Positions 9,527 through 20,651 of a DNA stretch of 64,000 nucleotides are shown here, piece after piece. The DNA is from Neckera pumila (taxonomy: Eukaryota; Streptophyta; Bryopsida; Hypnales; Neckeraceae): NCBI GenBank assembly GCA_963969595.1, contig OZ018408.1:12459823-12523822 (forward strand), given 5' to 3'. The notes below the pieces were generated by a model. That model made no database searches. It had not been told where the DNA came from and saw nothing but the letters and a program-made list of their open reading frames with translations. The position numbers and the translations under genes were made by a program. How positions within the stretch are numbered: position 1 is the first letter of the stretch; each line of letters opens with the position of its first letter.

Positions 9527-9881
9527 ATTAGAGAAAAAATCAGCCCTTTGGAGGGCTGCTCCATGGACCCCTTTAGTTCCCTAAAATTTTGTAACTTATT
9601 GGGTCTAAAAAATTATTTTTTCCCTTATTTTTGTGTAGCTGAAACTGCAGTGAAAACGGCACAGCAACTTAGATTTTACGAGTAAAATATTTATTAAAAA
9701 AAATAGTAATAATAATAATAATTAAAAAAAATAAAAAAATAGCGAAGTTTGACTACTCCGGCAAGCAGTCATATACTTTAACTGCTCCTGGAGGTACTTT
9801 TCTAGGTTGATAAGCCAAGCTTGAAATAGATTTGGCATGTCAATCTAGAGAGGCCCTCCAGAGGGTTGATTTTTTTTCTAA
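9527..9881. mobile_element. 355-bp terminal-inverted-repeat element in the kinase copy 1 leader
   Basis: The ends are inverted copies: TTAGAGAAAAAATCAGCCC at the left and TGATTTTTTTTCTAA at the right, extending into GGAGGGC/GCCCTCC. The clean kinase copy 2 has uninterrupted sequence at this point (CCATTGCTCTGAAC), so this is an insertion. A TGC at 9524-9526 and 9882-9884 may be a 3-bp target duplication. Its interior resembles the element at 39071-39406. It is non-autonomous and has no coding sequence. Confidence 0.75.
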
Positions 9882-9896
9882 TGCTTTGAATAATTG

Positions 9897-10063
9897 CTTC
9901 TGTAAAAGCTTCGGGATGCAGCGGCATGACATATGTACCTGGCCAGGCTATGAGAAGAACCTACAAGAAACCAAAAGAACTACAACTTGTCATAGGGAGG
10001 ATTGACACAATTCCACTTAGTCTCTATTCTTCTCAGCCGCGTAAGTTCTAGCACAAACTCCAT
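9897..10063 (-). pseudogene. Broken first exon of kinase copy 1
   Basis: This matches, base by base with substitutions, the presumed first exon of kinase copy 2 (40992 downward). It begins with an ATG at 10063 (MEFVLELTRLRR). In copy 2 the run reads TTG CAG TTT; here it reads TTG TAG TTC, giving a stop at 9982-9980. This is direct evidence of CAG-to-TAG change in this window. The element at 9527-9881 then separates it from the kinase exon. Confidence 0.6.
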
Positions 10064-10211
10064 ACTGCTCTCTCGGTTATATACTTATATGTAACAATTT
10101 CCTGACTATTTGAAGCACAATCCTTGAAATTAAACAGTTGGATTGAGCTGGTATTTGGATTCCTTAACTGATTTCATGAAACTTTTGGTCACCTAAAGTG
10201 TCTAAAGGTTA

Positions 10212-10430
10212 AGGGAGGTGCACCCATTCCCGATCAGGGACTTCATTCCGATCAAATGTAAAGACCGCATTCATTGTAGAACTTAAATGTTCTTACACCA
10301 TAGATAGCTTATGGTTTGTTGACCAAAATCATAAGCTATCTATGGTGTAAGAACGTTTAAGTTCTATAATGAGTACCATTTGTAGATTTGATTGGAATGA
10401 AGTCCCTGATCGGGAATGGGTGCACCTCCC
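10212..10430. mobile_element. 219-bp foldback MITE, PIF/Harbinger-like (Tourist type)
   Basis: The two halves are near-perfect inverted copies, starting GGGAGGTGCACCCATTCCCG and ending with its complement. TTA stands at 10209-10211 and 10431-10433. In the kinase copy 2 locus the flanks are joined (AAGTCAGAGGCAG versus GGTTAGAGGCAG), which confirms an insertion with a 3-bp TTA duplication. TTA/TAA targets with G-rich ends are typical of PIF/Harbinger elements. The internal arms meet near 10320 around a TTGACC loop. The transcript would form one long hairpin. Confidence 0.85.
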
Positions 10431-10447
10431 TTAGAGGCAGATTGAAA

Positions 10448-12664
10448 CATGGAGGGTGCTCTTAGTATATCTAATCCAAACTACGTGCGACCAAAACTTT
10501 GTACCCCCTATATTATATCCTAAAATTTAAATAAATGAAAACAAAAAAAATATGAATATATTTTCCTTACTTGAAAGTTTATGTTTTGAATTATTGATAT
10601 TTTTATTTGCTAATGATAATTAGTTACAAATTTTTGAAGTAAATAGATACACTGCAGAATTGAAAAATAACTTTCACCCCCTATATTATATCCTAAAAAA
10701 TTGTCTAAAAAATGAACAAAAAATTCCTAAAAATAACTCTCTATTGAAAGCTCATTTTGAGTTGAATATTGATGCAACAATCATCTCATTAGAATGAAAA
10801 TGGGGCCTTGGGAGGGCCGTGAGTTCCCTGCCTGTTTCCAAGGTCCACTACTTGAGCTCTTATGAATGAAATCTCTAACACATATGCAGCTGACATGGTT
10901 GGGAAACGCATGACTGTATAGGCTCTTCCTTTCAGGCGTAGCCACTTGTAAAAAAGCTAGTCCCGCCACACCCCAACCCATTGAACCCATCCTGGACCCG
11001 TTTTGACCCCGTCCCATAACACTTAGCACCCAAAATTGGTAAGAACTAAGAGGTTTAGAGCTAGACACTGAACGATTATTGACATACAAGGCAAAGTAAA
11101 GAATCAAACTAGAGAAAAAACGAGGCACAACATTTGGGATGATGATAATTTTCAAATCATAGTTTTCAAATCATAATTTTGGGATATCAGAAGTTGAAGG
11201 GAGACCTTTGTTTTGAAGTATATTGGAATCCTACTAAGCTAAATCGACACTAATCTAGGGTAGGTTTAGAATTTCTAAATTTTTCCTCATACCAAAGGTA
11301 CATTGGAGGGGTGCTCAGACAGAAGTTTTTTTAAGGTCAGAATAAAAAAAGGTAGTTTTGGGCAATTGTGCATTAGCATGCATTGAAGGGTCAAAACTCT
11401 TGCAAGGAAGCTAGTTTAAGTCAATGAAAGAAGAACAAAAGCAAGGAAAACAGCAGAGCAAGTTGGAATTCAGAGATTTTAACTTCATCTAGAAAGGAAA
11501 AACCGAAAAACATGGCACCAAGTCCTTCATCAAAGTAACGACTAACCGTAGAGTAGGATCCCAAAATTAAGGTGCAGTAGAATCGGACGATAAGAAGTGC
11601 ACCCTACAATCCAAAATGCGTACAGGTAATTGTCAAGGGTGAGCAAGTGATGCTGGACATGAAGGAAGACGGAATCTCTCGCATAAGAAGTGGTCTTTTT
11701 ATTGAAGATGAGGAGAACAGTTCAGTACAAACAACATGTCAGTCCCTTGCTTCGTTGACACACCCTACTTGCGTTCATTGACACAGACTCTGCATATTTG
11801 TTTCTGTAGCCGTGAATGACGATATTCTGCACTGTGTTCTGCTAGTACATTTGTTCCCGAACTTGACATAGACAATAGACTACCTATATCAATTACATTC
11901 CACAATCTAGAGCGGAAGCTCATCTGAGGGATGGACGTTGTGAATGGAAAGGTGACTAGCCTGTGACACATGGACAATGGAGGCGCATGCATTACATAAA
12001 TCTTGATTTCTCGTTTGATGGCGCTCTCTTAGAAAACAGCTGTGCCAACATCCTAGCGATAATAATATCAGGGAAAAATCACAATATTACTAATTCCGTC
12101 CATCAGTCGTCAACATTGCAGTCTCCTGCATTACTACGAAGGACCTCCAATATTAAGTTGTACTTTAGAAAAAGTTTTTACTAAAAACGTCAATGGTTGA
12201 TCAAGGCACTAATTTGCCACGACTGTGGCCACGTCATGGAAGACAGCCATGAAACTCAAAGCAAAACTAGTGCCAATGTCAATATCACAAGCGCAGGAAT
12301 GAAAAACTGGCGTGAACTAGGACAGCTGCCCACACCCGTAAATGCTTCCTGCTTTTGAGAACATGGTAATTAGAGAGAAAGCTGGGCTTGGGAACGAGGT
12401 TCAAACAGCCCTCCCAAGGCCCCATTTTCTTTCTGATGAAATGTGTTCTCTATAAATATTTGAGTTGAAAAATATGCCATTTTAGGTTCATTTTCAACAT
12501 TTTCTAGAAATCATTCCATATTTCATTTGAGTTGGAAATTTTGGCAATAGAAACCTATAGTCATTACTAAACAATGCTCAAAATTTTAGGTTGAAATTAT
12601 AGTTTATTAGAAACCACTTGTTTGCATGTGGTTTGTAGTAGTAGAACCAAGTGCCCTCCCCGAG
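10448..12664. mobile_element. 2.2-kb hAT-like insertion with 8-bp target duplication
   Basis: GATTGAAA stands at 10440-10447 and again at 12665-12672. Kinase copy 2 has the uninterrupted site (GCAGATCGGAACTCTAAGC), so the insert limits are well defined. The termini share an imperfect inverted GGAGGG-containing repeat (CATGGAGGGTGCTCTTAG and CCAAGTGCCCTCCCCGAG). An 8-bp duplication is characteristic of hAT elements. No transposase frame was recognised, so the element is non-autonomous. A second element is nested within it (10787-12438). Confidence 0.75.
10787..12438. mobile_element. Nested 1.65-kb terminal-inverted-repeat element
   Basis: The left end reads CATTAGAATGAAAATGGGGC continuing into CTTGGGAGGGC. 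The right end is its inverse (GCCCTCCCAAGG, CCCCATTTTC, TTTCTGATG). The repeat is about 32 bp, close in form to the ends of the elements at 9527, 13085 and 39071 (CATTAGAG...GGAGGGC). The interior open frames match nothing recognised. No clear target duplication was found. Confidence 0.65.
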
Positions 12665-12672
12665 GATTGAAA

Positions 12673-13084
12673 TTCTAAACAAAGAGTTGCAGGCCCATTA
12701 ACTAACCAGGGTTGCTCAAAGATTCTGTTGATTCAATGACCCCGCTTTACGCATCACAAGAGCCCTCCCTTGCCTAACTCATAGTGCACCAATAGAGCTT
12801 CATATCCGGTCACATACACCACAAATCTGATTCTTATAAATCCCTGATGTCAGACTGATCGAGCAAACCAAGTGCTTGATCTAGAATAGCCAAAAAAGGC
12901 CATGGACAATTACATTGAAGTTGGCGATAAGCATCTAGATTTCCCTAGCATCCAACCCTCAGGCACCAGTTTCTTCCCACAAGAGAGATGGACTGTGAAC
13001 ACGGAAAGCTCATTTACACATATTCATTAGCAAGTCTAAGTGACGTGGTCCCCATCTTTGCGCGTAGGGTGTTTATACACAGTC
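12673..13084 (-). promoter_or_regulatory. Upstream block of kinase copy 1 with conserved TATA-like site
   Basis: This stretch is colinear with 41155-41545 upstream of kinase copy 2. On the minus strand both have TTTATAAGAATCAG (plus-strand CTGATTCTTATAAA at 12830-12843 and 41310-41323), a plausible TATA box about 330 bases upstream of the first-exon ATG in copy 2. In copy 1 it is displaced a further 2.4 kb by the insertions. The conservation of non-coding sequence supports a promoter or leader, but no transcription start was determined. Confidence 0.5.
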
Positions 13085-14447
13085 CATTATAGGAAAAACG
13101 GGGCCTCTACAGGGTTGCTTCACAACCCTCCGAGGACTTTGCAGAAAGTTTTTTTTTGCCAAAAGAATGATTTTTCCCTATTCCCGCCCACCAAAACTTG
13201 CAGTGCCGGATGCTTGGCAGTGGCCCCAGAAATTGGTTTTAAAGAATTAAAAATTAGGGTTAAAGTACTATAATGCACCTTAACCCTGATTTTTAATTAA
13301 CTTAAGTTAGGGTCATAAAAATTAAGCCAAATGAAGTGACTTTTGAAGCTAGTTTTCTTAATTTTTTGGTGACTTAATTTGACTTCATTTTTTTAATGGA
13401 ACAATTGAAGTCAAATTAAGGCACTTGCTTAGTTTAGTGTATTACAATATGTGGAGAGAAGCTATTTATACTAGTGGAGTAGGAGTAGGAAAGACAATGC
13501 ATTTGGGATATATGAATTTGAAAGAAAAAGAGCTTGATTGTTCATTTTGAAGTAGAATCCAAAAATAATGTAAATTTTGAAATTTTATACCTCAATTAGG
13601 CATAGTAGAAAAAAAACTTTGAAAAAACTTTGAACAAAAAACAGTGGAGGAATTATGCTACGTTTCATTTCCAGAAATTTATTTGAGGTTTTGAACCTCC
13701 ACCTAAGAGTTATGGACAAATTTGAAAGAGGGATTGGAAGGGACATTCTTTTGGACATCTGTAAACATCCTCTTTCAAAGTTGTCCATAACTTTTAAGTA
13801 GAGACTTGAAAACTCAAACGGATTTTTGGAGATGAAAAACAGTATAATTTGTCCACTTTTCTTGGTTCAATTTTTTTCAAAATTTTTTTCTACCCGAATG
13901 AGACCTAAAATTTCAATTTTTACATCATTTTTGGATTCTACTTCAAAATGAGCAACCAAAGTCCTTTTCTTCCTAATTCATACATCCCACATGCATTGTC
14001 TCCCCTACTCCTATCCCACTAGTATAAAGAGCTTTTTTCTACAAGTTCTAATTCACTAAACTAAACCAGTGACTTATTTGACACTTATATTGTTTCAATT
14101 AAATCAAATAATATCCAACTAAGTCAAAATTTGTAGCTTGATTTAATTTAATTTGATGTAATTGAAACCATTGTCAATTAAGCAATTAAAATTCTTCAAT
14201 TAAGAATCTTTAAGGAGATGTAAAGGTTGAAAACTATGATATAATGGTCTGTATGTTTTTAAAAAAATTAAATTAAATTAAAAGTTTTTTTAAGTTGCAA
14301 AAATAGTCATGGCTTGACTATTTTTGTGAGATTCACCCAAGCTAATTGTTCACTTTAGTGTTTTTGAGGGAGTGTTAGAGCAGCTTATTAATAGCTTGGT
14401 CTGTCACTTTGGAGCAGCCCTCCCACAGCCTCAGATTTTCTCTAATG
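13085..14447. mobile_element. 1.36-kb foldback element with large internal palindrome
   Basis: The ends are inverted: CATTATAGGAAAAACGGGGCC at the left, and GGCTGTGGGAGGGC with CTCAGATTTTCTCTAATG at the right. Inside, from about 13260 to 14300, the sequence folds back on itself with a centre near 13735. GTCTCCCCTACTCCTA near 13999 inverts to GAGTAGGAGTAGGAAAGAC near 13475. TTATGGACAAATTTGAAAG inverts to CTTTCAAAGTTGTCCATAA. No coding sequence is seen. Confidence 0.7.
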
Positions 14448-14884
14448 CCTAAGTGAGTCAAATAACTTGAGGTATGTGCACATCTGGACTTAACAAGCTT
14501 TCTTTGCAGCTTTCTTTTGTAACTGCCAAACCTACGTGGCTGAAGAGTTGGCAAGGATTATTTGAGTGTTGTTTACGAGACTTTTTCATAACTCTCTCAC
14601 ATTGCAAGTTGTGGTTAAATAAATTAGAATCTTTTGATTTCATAGGTTCTTGAGCACTAACAACAGTCTTTCATAATGCAAGGAGATATGTGCAAATGCA
14701 TAACATTGCTAAAATGGAATGCATGAACTACCTCACTTACACCATGTGGCAATCATTATTTGTTTTTTGTGATGAGAAAACAAGCTCTTTATATGCATAT
14801 GAGGTGGTAGAAGGTAGAACAAATAATGTAAGACATATGAATTGGAACAAACAATGTGGTAGGAGCTCAACCGCTTATAGGTAG
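14448..14884. other. Non-coding spacer between two foldback elements
   Basis: AT-rich. A short frame at 14690-14884 matches nothing recognised. Nothing else is seen. Confidence 0.3.
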
Positions 14885-15290
14885 ATCAAAAGTAGAAATT
14901 GCATTTGAATTAGAAATCTAGACCTCATTTAGAGTTTTAGACATAGTAGAATAATTTTTTCAAAAAACTTTGAACTAAGAAAAGTTGGGAAATCAAGTTA
15001 GAATTCATCTCCAAAAAAATCCATTTGATATATCAAGCTTCCAATCAGAAGTTATGGACAAAATTTAGAGAGGATATTTGAAAATGTCAAAAAAATTATC
15101 CCTTCCAGCTCCTTTTAGAAATTTGTTCATAACTTTTGATTGAAGACTCAAAACATCAAACGGATTTTTGGAGAAGAATTATTGCTTGGTTTCCCAACTT
15201 TTCTTACTTCAAAGTATTTAAAAAAAATATTCTACTATGCCTAAATGAGGTTTGAATTTCTACTTCAAATGCAATTCCTACGTTTTGACA
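14885..15290. repeat. Second palindrome homologous to the 13085 element interior
   Basis: About 190-base arms meet near 15090. The outer parts pair GTAGAAATTGCATTTGAA with TTCAAATGCAATTCCTAC, and the inner parts pair TATGGACAAA with TTGTTCATAA. The order of motifs (TAGTAGAATA, AAAAACTTTGAAC, CGGATTTTTGGAGA) is the same as at 13600-13880, so both derive from one palindromic family. Confidence 0.65.
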
Positions 15291-15479
15291 ATGAGCGGTC
15301 AAGCTCTCATCTTCGCATTATCCCATATCTTTTGAAGAGTCATGATGGAAATTAGGTTTCTCTATAAAAATGACATCCCTAACTTTTCATTCCCACAAAT
15401 GGCCATGAAGCATTTTCTTCATTTTACCATTAAATATTTTTTTCCCCTAAAATTCTATGACTACATTTTCACTGAAAAT

Positions 15480-15987
15480 GCTCAAAATTGCCATTTTTAG
15501 AACAAGTACCAAATTTTTGGAAAGAAACTTTTTTTGGCACATGTAATTGTAGAATCTTGTAGTATATTATTTTGAAAAGATGTGGAAATTTTTTTAGAAA
15601 TTTCCACAATGTGAATTGCAAGATATAAGCATTTGAATCGACAAAAATCCTTTTTTTTTTCTCTGCAAAAAATTGGGTAGCTGCATTTCACAAGGTTATA
15701 TTTGTATAAAAAAATGTCCAAACTGGCGGTAACTCTTTCATTATTTAAGTCAAGTTGTCTACATTCTTGAAAACTTTCATATCATTTGGAATTGTACAAT
15801 ATATAAGAAAAAAATAGTAAGTAGAAAGAAGTGGAGAATGATTCCATATACTAAATTGTTAAAAATTTAATTATAGAATTGAAAAATGTCTATCCCAATT
15901 GATGGTTGAAATGTTGTAATAAAAAATTTACATCTTGTGATTTTATTTTTTTCAAAAAATATTAAAAATTGAGTAGGATAAAGGATT
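15480..15987. repeat. Copy of a dispersed AT-rich repeat
   Basis: Homologous to 55900-56400 and to a shorter fragment at 950-1270: shared CTTGTAGTA, TGGAAATTTTTTTAGAA, ATTGCAAGATA, CACAAGGTTA and AAAAAATGTCCAA blocks in the same order. No coding sequence is seen. Confidence 0.55.
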
Positions 15988-17183
15988 TTAACCCTTAATT
16001 GCCTGAGCGACCAAATATGGTTGGTCCAAAATTCAGGCTCGTTTCAAGTTGGGCAATTAAATTCCTTTGCCCGGTTTAAAATTTTTTATGAGCAATTTTG
16101 AAGGTTGACTATTGAAAACTTTTAGTTTTTACTGAAAAAGGTAAATATTTGATTTTTGAGAGGTCCTCAAAAGCATATATGTCTCATTGAGGAAGAACAA
16201 AGCTTACAAAGTTTACTTGATTTCTTGGCTTTAAGCAAAGCTAGCCAATTTTACTTGAATTGAGATCTAAAAAGTTGTACTTATTCATTTGCTTTGAAAA
16301 TGGTCCCAATGAAAGAGTAAAGTGTTCTCATGATTTTCGTTGTTGAAAATTTAAACATGCAAGTGTTGATTTGGAGTTATTTGCAATTTTTGCTTATAAA
16401 AAAAATTGCATTTCAACAATTGCAAGGTAGATTGTGTAATGAGTTTGATAGCTTTTCATGTGAAATTAAGTTTTTTGAAAGTGTATTTTAGTGTGCTAAT
16501 ATGATTTGTAGTTGTTCATGTCACCTCAAATCTCCAAAAAAATTTATATGCAAATTTCTCAAACATTGTAGGGAGGGGCATCATATTAAAAATAGAAAAC
16601 ATACATTTCTCTTGTTATAATCTCACAACTCCTATGCAATTTTGCACTCAAAATTGGTATACATACTAATAAGCTAGCTCTTTAAACATCTATAAGGTTA
16701 GATTTTGAAAAACAAAACAATTTGCATCATTGGAGATAACAATAAGTCCATGCTCTTTTTGCATAGGAAGAACACACTTGGAAAGGCTTAAACACTTAGG
16801 GGATAAAGTTGATTTTAGAGTAGAATCTATAATTGCCCACAAACTAAAAATCTTCATAACTTTTGACTCATTGATCAAGAGGATGATTCAAAGCTTTCCA
16901 CATATATATAACTTTAGAAAACCAATTTCAAAATTTTGTTTTTGAAAAAAGTGATTTTTTCTAGATATGCCCGGATTGCCCTGTTACAATAAAAAGTAAT
17001 ATATTAGGCCATAACTTTTGGCTCATATTTCCAAATGTCACAAAAACTAGTGCATATGAAAGATATTCTTTGCCTCCAACTTCTATTAGAATTTGGACCA
17101 AAAATATAGAAATCTCTAGTCATACATACTTGCCCAAAATTCCTATGTAGCCAAAAAACGCATATTGGTCCTTTAGGGGTTAA
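15988..17183. mobile_element. Element of the TTAACCC(C/T)TAA-bounded family
   Basis: The left limit is TTAACCCTTAATTGCCTG followed by GACCAAATATGG. The right limit is CATATTGGTCCTTTAGGGGT ending TTAA at 17183. The interior near 16805-16970 is homologous to 56420-56600 (AACTTTTGACTCA, GATTCAAAGCTTTCCAC). The ends resemble those of the copies at 19459, 23550, 54834 and 55866. It carries no recognised protein. Confidence 0.5.
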
Positions 17184-18420
17184 TGATAGAGTGTGAAATT
17201 ACATTGGTATTGAAGCTTATTTTATTCTCCATGATGTGGATAAATTTTATGGATGAGGATTTTGGGGAAGAACATGTAACCTTTGGATTGACTTTGAATG
17301 TTATACCGTAGGTATGAATGACTCATAACTCTAGATGAACGTGATTTTGTCTAATCGATCCCACACCAACTCTAAGAAAATCTTTCCTCAAAACCTGCAC
17401 CTTTCCGTCTTTGTCAGAGGTATTACAATTTTATGACCGTTGTTATCAAACTCCAGGTATGCACATACCTTTGGCCAACAACTTCCTCAGTCATTTTTCA
17501 TTTCCACATATTCTTAAAACAAGCTACTCTACAAAATTGTTCTAGACTCTATTTTGTCTAGCATGGCTTTGGAGCTCGGATACATGGCATGGTGATTTCC
17601 TAAACAACAGAACATTCTTTAGGAAGTCATTGTTGCTCGTCCCTGAAACATACATTAAGAGGCTTTCTAAGATAGCTTTGCTTGTCATTTGGCTTTGAGG
17701 TTCACTAAGAAAATTGGCCTACTTACTTGCTAGCTAAAGTTCCAGTTTTCTAGGTTGATCCAATTCTGCACTCACTCACTTGTGAGTAAATGTAAATCCT
17801 CCATCATAGGATGTTTATAGATACAAGAGAGTCAATTGACTTGGCCAACAACCATATTTCCTATTGTGCATTTCTATATAATCATGAATGATGCAAAATT
17901 TCACAATATCTACTTCTGGTTTTAATTTCTAAGAAGGAAATGAAGCAGAATCAGTAACATTTCTATTTCCAATTCAAAACACATACAAACATCCTAAAAT
18001 CCAACATGCTGGAAGGGAAGTAAGGGGTCACTTGGAAGATGATCGTTGCTAAGGAGAATTGTGGAAATGTAGGAACGGTAATAGGGTGACCTTCTTTGTA
18101 TCAAACCTGATGGTGTGGATGCCAAACCACAAAGGGATTCAACATGATTAACTATTTCTCCTTTATTGAGTACAGACCATGAATACATGTTAGCAATACA
18201 CTAGAAGATCTTTGGATAACAACTATATGATCTATAAAATAAATTGGATTTCTACACAATCATATTAACAGTAAAAGATTTGTAGTTGTCTTTCAAAACA
18301 AAGAGATATTTTCACATTAAAGAAGTGAAGAAAGTCTATATCAAATTACTAATGAATTTTCAACCAACTTCTATCATAGGCATTTGTTTATGATCCTGGG
18401 TCTTCCATAAATCATACACT
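17184..18420. other. Non-coding AT-rich spacer
   Basis: Nothing recognised. Short open frames (for example 17994-18188 on the minus strand) have no domain or codon bias. Confidence 0.3.
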
Positions 18421-18510
18421 CACTATAAGAAACCCGTGTTTTTTGGGATGTTTTCACTATTTTTTTAAACGCATCATTGTTGACATAAAAACATGGGGTG
18501 GTAGGTGGTA
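18421..18510. mobile_element. Left-end fragment of a CACTA-like miniature element
   Basis: CACTATAAGAAACCCGTGTT at 18421 matches the terminus of the full copy at 18805. The body differs after about 30 bases, although GTTGACATAAAAACATGG near 18477 is shared. It is truncated or rearranged, with no matching right end. Confidence 0.55.
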
Positions 18511-18804
18511 TATTCTAAAATTGCACTACGGAGGTTCCAAAAATCAATTCCTTAACGGCCTTCTGGAGGGTTCAAATTTTTCCTAATAAAACTATGGAGG
18601 GTCAATGTGAACCTATTTGAACCTTGAACCTTAAGCCACCTCTTATCTTAGCTCATAAAGAAGCTCACAAATTAATCCTTCTCCAATCAATTTATAATTT
18701 AGGGTTTGCTACATTAAGCCTACAAGTTACTCAACATTTACTCTTGTATGTAGAAGTACTCTTTTAATTTGTATATCCACACTTTTTTGTATAATAGATA
18801 TTTT

Positions 18805-19020
18805 CACTATAAGAAACCCGCGTTTTAGGTGACGAGCCTGATTTTTCTTGATGGATTTTAGTAGACGTCCAATGCAATAACCCCATGTTTTTATGTCAAC
18901 ATTGATATTATGTTGGACGTTTTTGTTGACAAAAAACATGCATATATTGCATTGGATGTCCACTTAAATCCAACAAGAAAAATCAAGGCTCCTCACCTAA
19001 AACGCGAGTTTCTTATAGTA
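18805..19020. mobile_element. 216-bp CACTA-like MITE (copy 1)
   Basis: The ends are CACTATAAGAAACCCGCGTT (then TTAGGTGA) and the inverted TCACCTAAAACGCGAG, TTTCTTATAGT. TTT at 18802-18804 and 19021-19023 may be the 3-bp target duplication. CACTA-type ends plus 3-bp duplications are the hallmark of the EnSpm/CACTA superfamily. The internal halves are also partly inverted (GATTTTAGTAGACGTCCAATG and CATTGGATGTCCACTTAAATC). It has no coding capacity. Confidence 0.8.
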
Positions 19021-19458
19021 TTTTGGCAAAAATTTGGAAGGAGCTCCAAAGGACAAAGGAATGAATACTCGTAGAGGTTTATCTTTGGTACAATAATTAG
19101 TGAATTAGTTTGCATGTCTTAGTCCATGGTTACTATGCTAATTAGTTTCTAATACCAGGTTTAGCACTTGGGTTATAATTTTGGTTTATACCGTGAACCT
19201 TGACCCTAACACTGTGAACCCAAAACCTTATACCCGAAACCTTTTTTTTTATTTGGATAAGTATCAAAATATAGGAGAGATTTTTCTTAGCATAAATTTA
19301 GATGAAATTAAGAACTTATGGAAAAAGAAAAAGAAAGAAATACAAGTCATCCTTGTCTATTAAAGATAGAGCTAATTGTCTTTATAGATATTGGAAAATA
19401 TGGAGTATAGTACCATAGTTATGGGTATTATATGATATTATAACAAAAGAAAGGCTTT
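19021..19458. other. Non-coding spacer with degenerate CCCTAA-like stretch
   Basis: AT-rich. Around 19190-19245 the sequence repeats AACCCTAA-, GTGAACC- and AAACC-like words, similar to 24640-24850. They are irregular and not a telomeric array. No gene is seen. Confidence 0.35.
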
Positions 19459-20275
19459 TTAACCCCTAAAGGCCCAGGGCCTTTTTTCTGCAAAAAACAC
19501 CCAATACTGCCATTTTTATAGCAAAGAGTAAAAAAAACTGAAAAATGTTTTCTTGCACATCTAACGATATAATCTTACACCTAACTATTATGAAAATGTC
19601 TGGAATTTTTTTTAGAATTTTTGACCTCATAGATTGCAAGATATTTACGCTTAAAGTTTAAAAAAAAAAGGTTTTCAGCACATTGCGGGACTAGATCAAT
19701 TTTATGACTTTGAACATATTTAACTTAAATTTTTTGCACTACAAAGTTTTGAGCTTTAAATTTTTATAGTGGAGAATTGACTTGAGAATCTAGGGGGAAA
19801 AAAGAATTCAAAAAAACTTAATTTTCATTTTTTTAAAACTTATTAAGAAGAAGTAAGTACAAGACAGAAGAAAAATCTAAAATATTAATGTCTTTTAGAT
19901 GGAATTAAAATGCACTAATCCCAATGGTGAGATTGTTCTAGCAAAAAAACTAAACCATGTGAAACCTTTTTTTTGAAAAATTGTAAAATAAATCCTACAA
20001 GTTATTTTTTCAAGAAGATGCTCTAACTACCCAAAAAATAGGGAAAAAAATTTAAAAATTTAAATTTTTGCAAATATTTTTGTGATGCCCCCTCTCCCCT
20101 ATTTTGAGCTTATTTGGGGTATAACTTTTGTTCCCAGGTTCCAATTGAAAAAAAAATTACATTTCGACAAAGATAAACAATTTTGCTATTTTTTTAAAAA
20201 AATTCAGAAAATCACAACAAAAATTCAATCCATAGGTACTTGCCCAATCAGCCCAAAATCCCACTCCAAGACTCT
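19459..20275 (+). mobile_element. Copy of the TTAACCCCTAAAGG family (right end missing)
   Basis: It begins TTAACCCCTAAAGGCCC. It is the inverse of 23550-24475 over most of its length: ATTGCAAGATAT, GCACTACAAAGTTTTGAGCT, and GAGCTTATTTGGGGTATAAC in one correspond to their complements in the other. It stops near CCCAAAATCCCACTCC, short of the expected right terminus. No protein is recognised. Confidence 0.6.
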
Positions 20276-20434
20276 CACCTCAAATACATATACTCTACCA
20301 CTCGAACTTGAAGCGCGTCTGCATTGTATGCAGACACCTCCAACGTTGGTATTGTGAAGACTGCGGAAACAAGTGGATGTGTCAAAAAAAATGCTATCAT
20401 ACTCACCATCTAGAAATTAATTCAGAAGCAAAAG
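20276..20434. other. Short non-coding spacer
   Basis: Nothing recognised. Confidence 0.3.
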
Positions 20435-20651
20435 CACTATAAAAAATCCATGTTCTAGGTGATGAGCCCTAATTTTTCTTGATGGATTTTAGTGGATGTC
20501 CAATGCAACAAACCCATGTTTTTTGTCAACAAAAACGTCCAATTTATTATCATTATTGACATAAAATCATAGATTTGTTGCATTGGATGTCCACTAAAAT
20601 CTGTCAAGAAAAATTAAGTCTCATCACCTAAAACGCAGGTTTCTATTAGTG
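20435..20651. mobile_element. 217-bp CACTA-like MITE (copy 2) with AAG duplication
   Basis: CACTATAAAAAATCCATGTT at the left and CTAAAACGCAGGTTTCTATTAGTG at the right (quoted in part: ...TTTCTATTAGTG) bound the element. The flanks are AAG at 20432-20434 and AAG at 20652-20654. Perfect 3-bp duplication, CACTA start and TAGTG end make this the diagnostic copy of the family. Confidence 0.85.

Noticed and set aside
10781..11155. 124-codon minus-strand open frame
   Set aside because: It overlaps the terminal inverted repeat of the nested element and has no domain or coding composition.
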